From Arion vulgaris (Eukaryota > Mollusca > Gastropoda > Stylommatophora > Arionidae): 64,000 nt of DNA. Shown one piece after another: positions 25,701 through 32,459 of this stretch (positions are counted from its first letter, which is position 1; every line of letters begins with the position of its first letter). The notes under the pieces were generated by a model. It was not told the origin of the DNA. It was given only the letters and a program-made list of their open reading frames with translations, and made no database searches. The DNA lies in NCBI GenBank assembly GCA_020796225.1, contig CM036762.1, forward strand, positions 49,567,407 to 49,631,406, written 5' to 3'. Made by a program: the position numbers and the translations under genes.

Positions 25701-28700
25701 GGAAACAAATATTTAAAAAAATGTTTTGCAAACTGCTGTTTTCACAACACAAACGAATCACTATTTTTGATTGACTTATAACTGTCATTACCTGACCTAC
25801 TGTTCTTTTAACATGTGCAGCACCTAATTCTCTTGCCCTTAATATCATAAGTATTAGTCATCTATCTATTCTTAAGTCAGATCTTGAGACAAGTTGAGTC
25901 TTCCCAAACTATCCTTTGGTGTCTTACAGACAGGACAGAAGTCTTAAGGATATGTTGGTACATAGTCGCCTTAAGTCCAGTGTCCAGTCATTTTGGCACC
26001 GTCCAGTGTGGCCGTCGGTGTTGCAATACATGTGCTTACGTGATACAGACCCATACTGTATATTTTCCTAAAGCCATGTTTGTTATTGAAGATGGTTTCA
26101 CATGCAAGTCCTGCAATATAATCTACGCCATCACTTGCAAGCAGTGTGACAAAGCATATATAGATGAAACAGGCAAAATGCTTTGTGACTGTTTCGGCCA
26201 GCATTTGCACGATATACGCCAATGCTCTGTGACCCCAGTATCCACTCATTTCAATGGAACTGAACATATGGGAGCTCATGACGTCCAGGTCACGGCCATC
26301 CGATCACATTCCTCTGATGATCGTAGTTGATTTGCTCCGGAGAATCGTTTTATTTCATTATATTGTACCTTGCGACCTCATGAACTCAACGCTCTACATT
26401 CCTATGCTTCTTATTACTTTCTCTTCTCATGCTCCATATTCTATATGTGTATATGTTAAATGTACATAAGTTATATATTAACTTGATTTTGTATTGTTTC
26501 TCTTCTTTTCCCACTTCTAGTTTTTCTGCATTTATTTCGTTATTCGTTTTCAGTAACAGATTTTCATTTTATGCCCGTTGGAATCTCTGTGGTAGTCTAA
26601 ATGTAGTGTGCTGTGAAATTCTTCACTCCTGCTGTTTCGTTTGCTTGTTAAAGACATTTTGGTTGAAACGTTGCTGTGTATTGTCATTGTTTTTGTAAAA
26701 CTACAGTACTTTGTTATTACATGTTTCGCCAGTATCATAAGTATTCATGTGTAGTGGGCATCTCTGGTATGCAATAATGCACATATATACTTTGGCTAGA
26801 GTTTGATGGAAGAGTATCAGACGAACATTTATCTCATTTTTGCAATGGGAGTATCCCTAGTAAAATTCAGGTCTATATTCAAGCCTTTAAACTAAACCTT
26901 CCCTGGCAATGAAGAGAGAATGTCTATTATGCAATCAGATTATCATTGCTGTCAATGATATCGGCAACTGCCGTTTAATTATTTTTTTTTTCACTAGCCC
27001 GCTATGAATTCAGTCATAGCAATGGCGCCCAATGTGGGATCGTTAGACTGATTTTTGCGCGATAGCTTGCTTTTCTTATCCTCTCTGCATACAGGTGAGC
27101 CTTACTCTAGATTGAAATGTGTAGCTAAATTTAAAATATAATTTTATTTCACTACCAAAAATCAAGAAAATGCAACCGCTAAAAAAACTGCACGTTTTTC
27201 AATAAAACACAGTAATCTGCTTCCCTGGGCCCCTACCTCAGTCGTCTATTATGACATGCCTTGTACGTTGCAATGTTAGGCCCCAGCAACGCACGGGCAC
27301 TAACAAAACACAACATCTGCAATAACATATCTTAATAAAAATGAAAGAACCACAATTTTGTTTACGGAAGTTAGCTGGTGATATAGTAATAACCATGTGG
27401 GTAAACCTACAGTTATATTTTTGTTATATTTTTGATGATAAACCAAATAACATGACCATACCTCTTGTTAGAGTTTTAGAAACCAAATAATCAAACTGTG
27501 TGGAAACGAAACCAGACTTAGCACCAAGTTGACTCTTCTCTGCAATATCAATCAAGAGGCAGTTGCAAACAAGTGTCAGCTCTGGATATAACAAGTTTCC
27601 TGATGGTGGCAGCACTGTTGAGATATTACATTTCATATACGAAAGTGGCAACAATATATGTTATTATATTACTTGCAATTTTGACATGACATTTTAATCA
27701 TTTATCTATCTATATAAATAGAGTTTTACAATTATTTATACTAGAAGAAGCTAATTTGTTATTTATTTAAGAAATATGGAAATTTATTAGCAACTCATGT
27801 TTCTTGTTCTTCTTGCATTTGACAACTATGAACTGTATGGCGCTTCTGACCTATTTTTGTATGAAGACCTGCTTTCCTTATTATAAGTGTTCCTCCGCCA
27901 TAGAAGTGTGCCTTCCCCAACCTCAGAGATACTTGTAGTTTAGATCATCTGGTATTGATCTGTCAAAAAGAACCTATAGTCCAAGCCACTTGCTGTGAGC
28001 TTACCTGAAATTTTTGGTCCAAACCTATCACCCCGGAATGAGATATGAATCATACAGTTCATGGCAGAAGTATGGACAGAGCTGATGCCGTTAATGCAGT
28101 ACAAGCCCAGTTATGGGATATGGGCAAGTCCAAGACACTGGAATGATTGCAATTAAATATGAACAGGCAAGATAATGTTATCTTCGTGGTAAAGAGAGAA
28201 GATATAATAATCAGCATCTTATGGGGATGGTGAGCAGGTGGACTTTGAGAAGACTGGTGCAGTGGAGGGCATAGTACGCATGGCAATGCCCAATATGCCA
28301 TGATGACGATTTATAACATAACATTCTTTGAAGCTACTGATACTGTAGACTGAAAACAGACAAAGAAAAAAGATTCATCATTTATACGATCAAGGACATG
28401 TTAATTTTAAAGTCTGACAATATTGCAATTGACATGTTTTTATTCCCTTTGAAACAAAGTTTAGTTTTATTTATCTAACCGTCAATATTATCTGAGCTTA
28501 AATCACAAATATTTCCAAAAGATTTAGAAAAAAATAAACTTGAAACAATTATATTTTAGAAAATTAAAGTAAAAATAACAGAAGGTACCTCTAATTTCAT
28601 CCAAAAGCTTCAAACGTGATTTTTGTGAAATACTGAAAGGTTGTGAAATATTTCCACCCTCTTCACGGAAACCACGAAAAGTTAACTGTGGATATTAACA

Positions 28701-31700
28701 TTATCTAGTTCAATAGATATACAATAATAGCTTTCATAGAAAAGTACATTTGTTTGTGATAAAATATGCAACAGTTATTGGGTGACATATGAGACTTCGC
28801 TGTTCTCTGAGTAAATCTGTTAGTACTATTTGGTAACGTACAAGACTTCACTGCCCTGTGTAGATCTATAAGTGCTATTCGGCGCCCGTCTGCCCAGCGT
28901 GTTCGTAGCGCGTTGGACTACGGGTGACAAGCTTCCTGTGAGTGCTGATTCAATTCGCGGCTGGCAGAAAAGCCACAGGTTAACTAGATTCACGGTGTTC
29001 GTGGCACCGAACGAAAGGGTAACGATGTCCATGGCACCGAGCGAAGAGCTGAAAGCTCAAGTGCTTCTGGATCGGAAAAAAAAAAAAAAAAAAGTGCTAT
29101 TGGGTGACAGAGCATACTTCACACCCCTGTGTAGATCTATAAGTGCTATTGGGTGACAGAGCATACTTCATTGTCCTGTGTAGATCTATAAGTGCTATTG
29201 GGTGACAGAGAATACATCACTGCCATGCATGTGTAGATCTATTAGTGTTATTGGGTGACAAGAGACTTCACTGCCCTCTGTGTCTACAGCACAACCTGAG
29301 GATATGAATATACCTCGCATCTATCAACTTTGAAGAGAAACTATAGGAATGAGTAGAGTGAATTCCTGAAACAGACAGTAAACTTTATCAGAGAAGCCAG
29401 AATCCCAGTTTGAAATAAGTGATGATCACAGAAAAAAATATATGTGCTAAGCTTCTATAGTGAATTGGTCTCACTGAGAACCTCCCCATTCTGTCATTTC
29501 TAGCTGTCAGTGTAAAACTCTTACAAATTTGAGATCATCATGTAGTGACTGATTCATGTAGCTGATTTAATAAAATATAACTGATAGTGGATGAGATTCC
29601 TGATGTACAAGGTGGTACATGTCAGCTAATCTACTATGTGTATAAATTTGGTATTAGTGTACAGTGGTTGGTTTTCCTGATGTAAAAGATGGTATATGGC
29701 AGCTATTCTACTACTATGTAATGTGTACCAGATTAGATGTGAGTGCAAAGTGATTATGCAAATGTTAACTTAAAAAAAAAATTGGTTACAATCCCCGTCT
29801 GTCCTATGAGCATCCCACACAGGTGCTCATTTCCGTTCGACTTGCTAAGAGTGCCACATCTTCAGAATTTTCTTCCAGCTCAGAAAGTCAGGCACCAGTT
29901 TTCAGCTGGGTGTACTGTGGAATCAACTGTATGAAGATGTTTACACGTTATTTGGTGATTGAAACTCTGCCGCTGCTAATCAGTGAACTGAGTGAGTGTG
30001 CGACACCAACTGATGACTCCCAAAGCTATAACTTGCAACAGTTGACAGCGTGACTCCTAACTTCATATGTCATTATTTTAAAATTGAATTGAATTCATGA
30101 CACATACTTAAGTTAGTACTTACTATACTATAGACTTGTAAATGCATATTTGAAAATGACATAGTCTAGGTTTCATTAGATGACATACATATAGTATTAG
30201 TACAGATTATTAAACTTAACATTCAACCTCATACTACTACTCTTATCATGTGTGCATGCAGCATTATAATTTAATAATGTGTGTGTTATCAACCACGTCA
30301 GAGTATTTACAATATTATAATATAATTATAATAATACTATACTGTATTTTGTAATACTGTAAGTACGAGGAAGTCAATAAGTAAGCCACAAATGGCTGTA
30401 GAAAAATAACTAAACATGATAACAACTTGAAACTAGTTTATTTTTATACATACATTGTTCCTTTATTTCTCAACATAATTTCCACCAACATTGATACACT
30501 TATCCCATCGTTTTATCAATCCTCCCAAACTGACTGCATAGAACTGCGGGCTCTGTTTTCTAAACCACGTTTTCACTTCACATTCAACTTTGGCGTCATT
30601 AGCGAAATGTCTCCCGCCAAGGTGGGTTTTCAGTGGACCAAAAGGTGGAAATCGTTAGGGGCTAAGTCAGGACTGTAAGTTTGATGTTCCAGAACTTTCC
30701 ACCGTAGTTGGTTAATTTTCTCCTGAGTTAATCGAGCCGTATGTGGTCTGGCATTGTCATGAAGAAGCAACACTCCTGTAGTCAGCAGTCCTGGGCATTT
30801 TTTCGAATTGCATCATGAAGCATCGATAGAACTTCACAGTATGATTCAGAATTCACATTGTCACCTTTCTTCTTGAAATTGGTTAAAAGCCCTCCCTGAC
30901 AATCCCAGAACACCGTCAGCATCACTTTCCCTGCTGATGGCGTAACCTTGAATGTTTTGACACAAGGCGAAGAAAGATGTTTCCACTGTATTGAAGCACG
31001 CTTTGATTCGGGCTGGTAGTGATGCACCCATGATTCATCCTCAGTAACAATCCTGTTCGGCATGTCTTCTCCTTCATCTTCGTATCGACAGAGATGATGC
31101 AAGGACAGGCCAAATCGGTTCATTTTGTGTTCCTCCTTCAATTGTCTGGGTACCCACATTGAGCACACTTTCTTCAAATGGCAGGGAAAGTGATGCTGAC
31201 GGTGTTCTGGGATTGTCAGGGAGGGCTTTAACCAATTTCAAGAAGAAAGGTGACAATGTGAATTCTGAATCATACTGTGAAGTTCTATCGATGCTTCATG
31301 ATGCAATTCGAAATAAATGCCCAGGACTGCGAACTACAGGAGTGTTTATTCTTCATGACAATGTCAGACCACATACGGCTCGATTAACTCAGGAGAAAAT
31401 TAACCAACTACGGTGGAAAGTTCTGGAACATCAACCTTACAGTCCTGACTTAGCCCCTAACGATTGCCACCTTTTTGGTCCACTGAAAACCCACCTTGCG
31501 GGAGACATTTCGCGAATGACGTCGAGTTGAATGTGAAGTGAAACGTGGTTTAGAAAACAGAGCCCGCAGTTCTATGCAGCCGGTTTGGGAGGATATATAA
31601 ACGATGGGATAAGTGCATCAATGTTGGTGGAAATTATGTTGAGAAATAAAGGAACAATGTATGTATAAAAATAAACTGGTTTCAAGTTGTTATCATGTTT

Positions 31701-32459
31701 AGTTATTTTTCTACAGCCATTTGTGGCTTACTTATTGACTTCCCCTCGTATTATTAATTGCTATCATGAGTGAGTGTCATACACCTGTCACAGACATTAT
31801 GATGATTATGATTTACTTTTTCAGTATTTTAGTTTTAGAAAGAAATGTATTGTAACAGCTAATTATTGATTACATAGTTATTTATCTTGATTCAAGTTAG
31901 TTCAAATTATCATTATTACTAATATATTACGAGCAGTCAGTCACACATAAGTCATGATAAGTGATAAGACAAGACGTATCACTAGTATCAGTGTGGTTTG
32001 AGTATCATGAATGTATGCTATGATTACCATGGTGATGGTGATGCCGTGATGATGGTGAACTGAAACTCAAGACTTAAATTCTTAATTTTATAGATTTTTC
32101 CGTCTGCCCAGCGTGTTCGTAGCGCGTTGGACGACGGGTGACAAGCCCCATGTGAGTGCGGTTCAATTCCGCGGGCTGGCAGAAAAGCCACAGGTTCTCC
32201 AGATTTACCGTGTTCGTGGCACCGAACCGAATGGTTACGTTGTCCATGGCACCGAGCCGAAGAACTGAAAGCTTAAGTGCTTCTGGATTATTATAATATA
32301 TAATTATATATTATTATATATATTAAACTTAATTAAAGTTAATTAACTACTAACCTTGCACTGATTAAACGCATTCATCAGTTGATCCACTTTAAGCATA
32401 AAGTGACGACATATGTCTGTAGATTCATTATTTTCTAGTGGCTCATTGCATGTAGACAT
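6973..32459 (-). CDS. FANCG: Fanconi anaemia group G protein (FANCG/XRCC9) homologue, at least 13 coding exons
   Basis: FANCG is a TPR scaffold of the nuclear Fanconi core complex. With FANCA it helps assemble the FANCL E3 ligase that monoubiquitinates FANCD2-FANCI at interstrand crosslinks. Thirteen minus-strand exons with AG/GT borders join in phase, except at exon 4/5, into about 758 codons. Compared from memory with vertebrate FANCG (about 620 residues), the order of matching blocks is preserved: LYPELTLVCNCLLI (exon 3), KYAAAMKKLKDTLSQPLD and CYLLQGCPQLSIQTYKDAL (exons 6-7), LGMHEWELESLNLLV (exon 7), YKDAASHYLQLLRLLE (exons 8-9) and VVEAAESLALAQQNHECISL (exon 10). Exon 10 adds a long Ser-rich insert. 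Introns are TE-filled. The start is the first ATG of exon 1. The C-terminus is the least certain part. A database alignment would settle the name. Confidence 0.83.
7281..7508 (+). mobile_element. tRNA-derived SINE, family SINE-4
   Basis: The head ends in a B-box-like ggattcgatcc. The body has tgcggccatta, cctacatcac and ctctaaaaagcggtatta blocks and ends in an A-run. A second copy is at 55451-55680. It lies in the FANCG intron between exons 12 and 13. Confidence 0.7.
7618..7735 (-). CDS. FANCG: FANCG coding exon 12
   Basis: 118 bp. The acceptor is tcctacaag|ATCGC and the donor CATCAG|GTAGTG, phase 1 to phase 2. The peptide is KDQKDRASRHWLQERGITCN then SSETALQLVMEEKQKN. The C....ALQ pattern suits the vertebrate C-terminal region, but similarity is weak. 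Confidence 0.6.
7878..8135 (-). mobile_element. SINE-like element, family SINE-3b
   Basis: On the minus strand it has the order ggtaacacac, gacctacaggg, catgtcgtaagaggcgac, gtaggcc, acaaag and a (GAA)n tail. Copies lie at 11628-11880 (minus), 12721-12977 (plus) and, partial, 27215-27302. It shares the catgtcgtaagaggcgac block with family SINE-3. Confidence 0.7.
8430..8840 (+). pseudogene. LINE 3' coding tail, family C
   Basis: Translation gives LNAFENRCPRKIMNI, then RKRRWRYVGHTLR and PKQALK, with stops. The same block is on the minus strand at 43300-43575. The C-terminal tail of a non-LTR element, abutting LINE-A at about 8843. Confidence 0.65.
8843..11111 (+). pseudogene. LINE-A with intact C-terminal RNase H, split by a nested LINE
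   Basis: The fragment begins in the post-RT linker (WNASSTWISAAHSNKS), with a few stops, and then has an open RNase H frame at 9348-10124. The four RNase H acidic residues are present: D19 in IYTDGS, E59 in YKAEL, D85 in LTDS and D136 in GNESAD, with H126 in PSHCG. It ends with a Cys/His-type segment (CQCQQAEQTPEHNLQDC). The 3' UTR is interrupted at 10168 by LINE-B and resumes at 11064-11111, ending in (GAA)n. The RT itself is missing, so it is 5' truncated. A second 3' fragment is at 54770-55050. RNase H after RT places it among I/Jockey-type clades. Confidence 0.85.
10169..11063 (+). mobile_element. LINE-B, 5'-truncated insertion nested in LINE-A
   Basis: It starts in the middle of RT (SGVRQGCVLSPLLF frame), then LLFADDQCLIHQNEQDLQHH with the catalytic ADD, then FKYLGSIF. 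After frameshifts comes the tail MKWFGHLIRM and KARGRPRKRW. It ends in (AAG)n. It is flanked by a perfect 9-bp duplication AGTAAATTA at 10160-10168 and 11064-11072, and the host LINE-A is continuous across it. A longer relative is at 46480-47965. Confidence 0.9.
11253..11566 (-). CDS. FANCG: FANCG coding exon 11
   Basis: 314 bp. The acceptor is ttttcag|AGCATT and the donor GCCAC|GTAAGT, phase 2 to phase 1. The first half is polar, with a basic PPTKKCKLAI. The second half, WKKLLPNLALRMAKASLQRL to SCDLILQMEP, aligns with the C-terminal TPR region of FANCG. Confidence 0.78.
11628..11880 (-). mobile_element. SINE-3b copy with 12-bp target duplication
   Basis: Flanked by ggtcaaatatct at 11616-11627 and 11881-11892. 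The minus-strand tail is (GAA)n. It lies in the FANCG intron between exons 10 and 11, only about 60 bp from exon 11. Confidence 0.85.
11963..12190 (+). mobile_element. tRNA-derived SINE, family SINE-2
   Basis: The A-box-like ctgtagcgatagtgagctcg and B-box-like ctggttccaact are followed by body blocks acctcaccgttcag, gtataagtggtg and ggatatgccacga. Copies lie at 21915-22152 (plus) and 37377-37610 (minus). Confidence 0.75.
12424..12545. repeat. Dispersed repeat fragment (family R6)
   Basis: It shares ttgttttgtctcaca, gcttcataaatagtg and neighbouring blocks with 34133-34266 and 37630-37860. Identity of the parent element is not known. Confidence 0.5.
12721..12977 (+). mobile_element. SINE-3b copy
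   Basis: Plus orientation with the gcatgtcgtaagaggtaact block and an A/G-rich tail. A 7-bp aaaggat at 12714-12720 and 12978-12984 may be its target duplication. It lies just downstream of FANCG exon 10. Confidence 0.7.
13028..13599 (-). CDS. FANCG: FANCG coding exon 10 with long Ser-rich insert
   Basis: 572 bp. The acceptor is atttcag|GTAAC and the donor ACAAA|GTAAGT, phase 0 to phase 2. The first third holds the TPR-like VVEAAESLALAQQNHECISL. The rest is a polar, Ser/Asn/Asp-rich stretch of about 120 residues, including SNLSRKRMRSASD (possible nuclear localisation signal), with no counterpart in vertebrate FANCG that I recall. It then ends in a segment with WWSTSLPIRLLLSKTDAL. Confidence 0.82.
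13665..13900 (-). mobile_element. tRNA-derived SINE, family SINE-7
   Basis: Read on the minus strand it starts with the tRNA-like ctcagtggttaagtcg (A box) and ggggattcaaatct (B box), then agagctacggagtttgtgc, and ends near tgaagtcaatccttcgc. Copies lie at 23345-23590 and 36506-36742. Confidence 0.75.
14390..14715 (+). pseudogene. LINE 3' end downstream of RNase H
   Basis: Translation begins ADFLANNALTQVDRS (the residue-136-type end of RNase H) and continues through a decayed C-terminal segment. The end tgccatgacg...cgtataacataac also closes the fragments at 28050-28325 (plus) and 40855-41005 (minus). Confidence 0.6.
14761..14830 (-). CDS. FANCG: FANCG coding exon 9
   Basis: 70 bp. The acceptor is cttgcag|GTAC and the donor AGCA|GTAAGT, phase 2 to phase 0. 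The peptide YKDAASHYLQLLRLLENIES has the A..HYL.LL.LL pattern of a FANCG TPR. Confidence 0.82.
14920..15595 (-). pseudogene. LINE RNase H fragment
   Basis: Minus strand: an open frame of 154 codons (15127-15591) covers most of an RNase H, with LIDSMSMIRK and FIFVPGHAGVRGNELAD. The first catalytic Asp region has been lost at the upstream edge. The 3' UTR runs to about 14920. A matching tail is at 34620-34745. Confidence 0.75.
15726..15874 (-). CDS. FANCG: FANCG coding exon 8
   Basis: 149 bp. The acceptor is tttgttag|GTATT and the donor TGTAG|GTAGGT, phase 0 to phase 2. The peptide begins VLNDKCKKNETQILTTEID and ends ALHRLAKCCIKLC. The LA..C end precedes the DAA-HYL motif of exon 9, as in vertebrate FANCG. 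Confidence 0.8.
16095..16300 (+). pseudogene. LINE fragment, family F
   Basis: Translation gives NKCLQRILRLRWYNRVKNTD then LWIRTGQESM, a post-RT block also present at 22254-22640. Short and decayed. Confidence 0.6.
16629..16700. repeat. (AT)n microsatellite
   Basis: About 36 uninterrupted AT dinucleotides in a FANCG intron. The YIYIYI open frame across it is an artefact. Confidence 0.95.
16936..17290 (-). pseudogene. LINE 3' tail, family D
   Basis: Minus strand: MRKLKYFGHIKRHEGLKKT, GGIPAKRRRGRPQRRW and the final FCSGQAI. Longer than the copies at 5899 and 24955. Decayed by frameshifts. Confidence 0.75.
17385..17552 (+). pseudogene. LINE 3' tail fragment
   Basis: Translation includes GRQGRRWMQDVIDELSMTGR, then a stop and a gatgatgatgaa tail. 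Immediately downstream of FANCG exon 7 in the opposite orientation. Confidence 0.55.
17620..17766 (-). CDS. FANCG: FANCG coding exon 7 (TPR)
   Basis: 147 bp (49 codons), phase 0 to phase 0. The acceptor is ttgtgtag|GGC and the donor TCAAG|GTATGG. It encodes GCPQLSIQTYKDALQVYRG, then LANVYNLLGMHEWELESLNL. The LG...ELESL.LLV block closely matches vertebrate FANCG. This is the best single exon for identifying the gene. Confidence 0.88.
17985..18345 (+). mobile_element. Composite SINE, family SINE-5 (body plus LINE-like tail)
   Basis: It carries gtgagatcgagttcctagtc and gttcaatttgagcac, then gtgctacggagtttgtgc, and ends with a gatcggagcac-like and gtgcaatgatgatggtcc tail. The most complete relative is at 52145-52560 on the minus strand. 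The tail resembles the 3' end of LINE RNH2. Confidence 0.7.
18350..18970. repeat. Inverted pair of SINE-8 copies
   Basis: The left copy (about 18350-18560) and right copy (about 18775-18965) share caacccaggag / gggttgttg ends, a ctgctgcctt block, ggataagcaccagagctcc and atggc-ctga blocks in opposite orientation. About 215 bp of spacer separates them. A third, single copy is at 42535-42745. The pair could fold as a hairpin in FANCG pre-mRNA. Confidence 0.75.
19121..19322 (-). mobile_element. SINE-1 with 12-bp target duplication
   Basis: Flanked by AAGATGCATATA at 19109-19120 and 19323-19334. On the minus strand it runs from cctgcccagcg to gtgcttctggatcagg and an A-rich tail. It is intronic, between FANCG exons 6 and 7. 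Confidence 0.9.
19783..19913 (-). CDS. FANCG: FANCG coding exon 6 (TPR)
   Basis: 131 bp. The acceptor is attccag|GC and the donor CTACAG|GTGGAG, phase 1 to phase 0. The peptide TLIEEKKYAAAMKKLKDTLS is an amphipathic TPR-type helix pair and aligns with the first TPR block of vertebrate FANCG. Its end, CQFAECYLLQ, continues directly into exon 7. Confidence 0.8.
20183..20435 (-). mobile_element. SINE-like element, family SINE-3
   Basis: On the minus strand it starts cccgagtggttaccgggccc (A-box-like), continues through gtaagaggcaact and acacgtttagg, and ends aacgcaaagaagaagaag. It is flanked by ACTTGAGATA at 20173-20182 and 20436-20445. Confidence 0.85.
20710..20850. repeat. Dispersed repeat, family R4
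   Basis: It shares gtgaattcatgcatagtcatgg-like, tgcatgactgatttttgtg and gcttgctttcctta blocks with 26994-27110 and 27830-27945. Class unknown. Confidence 0.5.
21136..21319 (-). CDS. FANCG: FANCG coding exon 5
   Basis: 184 bp. The acceptor is gtctccag|GAGG and the donor CATT|GTGAGT. Only one frame is open: it starts EVIPYKQGLILCKPENTED and ends KQWQWLFTFLH. It leaves in phase 1 and joins exon 6 in frame. Confidence 0.75.
21534..21778 (+). mobile_element. SINE-3 with 11-bp target duplication
   Basis: Flanked by ATCTTCATGAA at 21523-21533 and 21779-21789. About 245 bp long, starting gcccagtggttaccgggg and ending cgcaaagaag. Intronic in FANCG. Confidence 0.9.
21915..22152 (+). mobile_element. 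SINE-2 copy
   Basis: The best-preserved tRNA head of its family: ctgtagctcaagcggtag (A box) and ggttcaaccccc (B box), then acctcaccgttcag and ggatatgccacga at the end. Confidence 0.85.
22254..22640 (+). pseudogene. LINE RT C-terminal fragment, family F
   Basis: The open frame KTMEDVGEFDYFGSKISQSG matches the F-x-Y-L-G-S region after the RT palm. After a frameshift come VTKLNTNK and YDRVANIDLWIGTE. Decayed, and related to 16095-16300. Confidence 0.65.
22650..22830. repeat. Degenerate tandem repeat of about 21 bp
   Basis: Units of the form ccacatgcaaaactgactg, with c(c/t)acat/c(a)tgca as the recurring core, repeat about eight times with many substitutions. It directly follows the LINE-F fragment. 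Confidence 0.6.
23345..23590 (-). mobile_element. SINE-7 copy
   Basis: On the minus strand: cactgtggtcttgca, gaaggtcatgggtttgtatc (B-box region), gagctacagagttctgc and a final tcaatacttcaggtt. A related partial start is near 23147. Confidence 0.7.
23622..23831. repeat. 27-bp tandem array, about 8 units
   Basis: The core tttccttttggctgcacctg repeats, with two units shortened to ttcttggctgcacctg. It sits immediately beside the tRNA-like head of the SINE-7 copy. It is open in both directions because 27 is a multiple of 3; I do not treat it as coding. Confidence 0.9.
23870..24085. repeat. Dispersed repeat, family R5
   Basis: About 200 bp aligned with 29300-29515. Shared blocks are ttgaagagaaactatagga, cagagaagccagaat, gtgatgatcacagaaaaa and gagcctccccatt. 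A weaker relative is near 5465-5545. Possibly a LINE 3' UTR. Confidence 0.6.
24175..24370 (+). mobile_element. SINE-1 copy
   Basis: From cctgcccagcgtattcgtag to ttctataccggaaaaaaaa. The B-box-like ggttcaattccg is intact. Confidence 0.8.
24440..24890 (-). pseudogene. LINE reverse transcriptase fragment
   Basis: Minus strand, in order: the motif-B-like GMLQGCPISTILFWTVIDWV, a degraded Y-x-D-D region near 24700 (IHYIDDIT), then ADTFTYLESG. Several frameshifts and stops. 5' and 3' truncated. Confidence 0.7.
24955..25142 (+). pseudogene. LINE 3' tail, family D
   Basis: CKRRRGRPRRRWIQDVTDG, then FRRTVGVAKFCSGQAI and a stop, followed by a gatgatgatgatac tail. The most intact of the three family D tails. 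Confidence 0.75.
25510..25632 (-). CDS. FANCG: FANCG coding exon 4
   Basis: 123 bp. The acceptor is tttctag|TTTTGC and the donor AGAT|GTAAGT, phase 1 to phase 1. The peptide includes LLFALKTYAVLYNPHKKDVD and MKEILEIVEDPIARFR. The donor phase does not fit exon 5, which needs phase 0. I infer an unseen small exon between 21.3 and 25.5 kb. Confidence 0.7.
25861..26735 (+). pseudogene. Penelope-like element 3' part with GIY-YIG domain, decayed
   Basis: Translation shows a Cys-rich linker (CGRRCCNTCAYVIQT), then the GIY-YIG-type nuclease start CNIIYAITCKQCDKAYIDET and the downstream HFNGTEHMGAHDVQVTAI. It continues into the family 3' UTR, which ends gtaaaactacagtactttg. Two larger copies are in the window. 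It lies in the FANCG intron between exons 3 and 4, directly upstream (plus strand) of R4. Confidence 0.8.
26994..27945. repeat. Two R4 repeat copies and a partial SINE-3b between and around FANCG exon 3
   Basis: R4 blocks are at 26994-27110 and 27830-27945. A partial SINE-3b (ctcagtcgtctattatgaca) is at 27215-27302. FANCG exon 3 is at 27462-27614. I see nothing else. Confidence 0.5.
27462..27614 (-). CDS. FANCG: FANCG coding exon 3
   Basis: 153 bp. The acceptor is tcaacag|TG and the donor AGAG|GTATGG, phase 1 to phase 1. It carries LYPELTLVCNCLLIDIA, which closely resembles the N-terminal block of vertebrate FANCG with LELTVTCN at its core. This is one of the strongest matches in the gene. 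Confidence 0.85.
28050..28325 (+). pseudogene. LINE 3' end downstream of RNase H
   Basis: It shares gaagtatggacagagc, gataatgttatcttcgtggt and the final caatatgccatgatgacgat blocks with 14390-14715. Decayed. Confidence 0.6.
28589..28685 (-). CDS. FANCG: FANCG coding exon 2
   Basis: 97 bp. The acceptor is ccacag|TTAAC and the donor AGAG|GTACCT. It enters in phase 0 and leaves in phase 1. The peptide LTFRGFREEGGNISQPFSIS continues to KSRLKLLDEIR. It joins exon 1 without a stop. Confidence 0.75.
28740..29285. repeat. Tandem repeat of about 50-60 bp, split by SINE-1
   Basis: Units of the form agtgctattgggtgacagag ... cctgtgtagatctata recur about three times on each side. The SINE-1 insertion at 28880-29092 separates them. 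Confidence 0.75.
28880..29092 (+). mobile_element. SINE-1 inserted in a minisatellite
   Basis: Flanked by agtgctatt at 28871-28879 and 29093-29101. It has a full head (tctgcccagcgtgttcgtag, cgcgttggactacgg, gattcaattcgcgg) and body, and an 18-base A tail. The long unbroken A tail suggests a relatively recent insertion. Confidence 0.88.
29520..30363. other. No gene seen
   Basis: AT-rich intronic sequence of FANCG intron 1. I found no exon, RNA or recognised mobile element. The short frames at 29743-30053 show no family signature. Confidence 0.5.
30366..31748. mobile_element. Palindromic (fold-back) mariner element, D34D transposase halves
   Basis: Bounded by TA at 30364-30365 and 31749-31750. 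The two ends are the same mariner end in inverted orientation (cgagg-aagtcaataagtaagcc), and about 570 bp continue as arms (30366-30940 and 31181-31748) around a 240-bp spacer. Each arm encodes the C-terminal part of a transposase. The right arm, plus strand, has FILHDNVRPHTA and YSPDLAPNDCHLF, with 34 residues between the two Asp (D34D). The spacer holds the first catalytic Asp region (VTEDESWVHHYQPESK) on the minus strand, and DCQGG/L-rich sequence is on both arms. There is no N-terminal DNA-binding domain, so it cannot encode a full transposase. Its ends could still be moved in trans. Confidence 0.9.
32100..32290 (+). mobile_element. SINE-1 copy
   Basis: Head tctgcccagcgtgttcgtag, A-box region cgcgttggacgac, B box ggttcaattccgcg, and the tail gtgcttctggat followed by AT-rich sequence. 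It is about 65 bp downstream of FANCG exon 1 on the gene's strand. Confidence 0.85.
32355..32459 (-). CDS. FANCG: FANCG coding exon 1
   Basis: 35 codons from ATG (peptide begins MSTCNEPLENNESTD and ends MNAFNQCK). The donor is AAG|GTTAGT, phase 0. The sequence upstream of the ATG is AT-rich, and a SINE-5 fragment begins about 190 bp upstream. No TATA or initiator element could be assigned with confidence. Confidence 0.75.

Noticed and set aside
28880..28990. Possible tRNA genes (A and B boxes)
   Set aside because: The tRNA-like parts continue into SINE bodies with A-rich tails and target duplications, and they lack a good cloverleaf and anticodon arm.
31159..31530. Functional mariner transposase gene
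   Set aside because: Only the C-terminal half is present on each arm; the DNA-binding domain is missing and the two halves are inverted.
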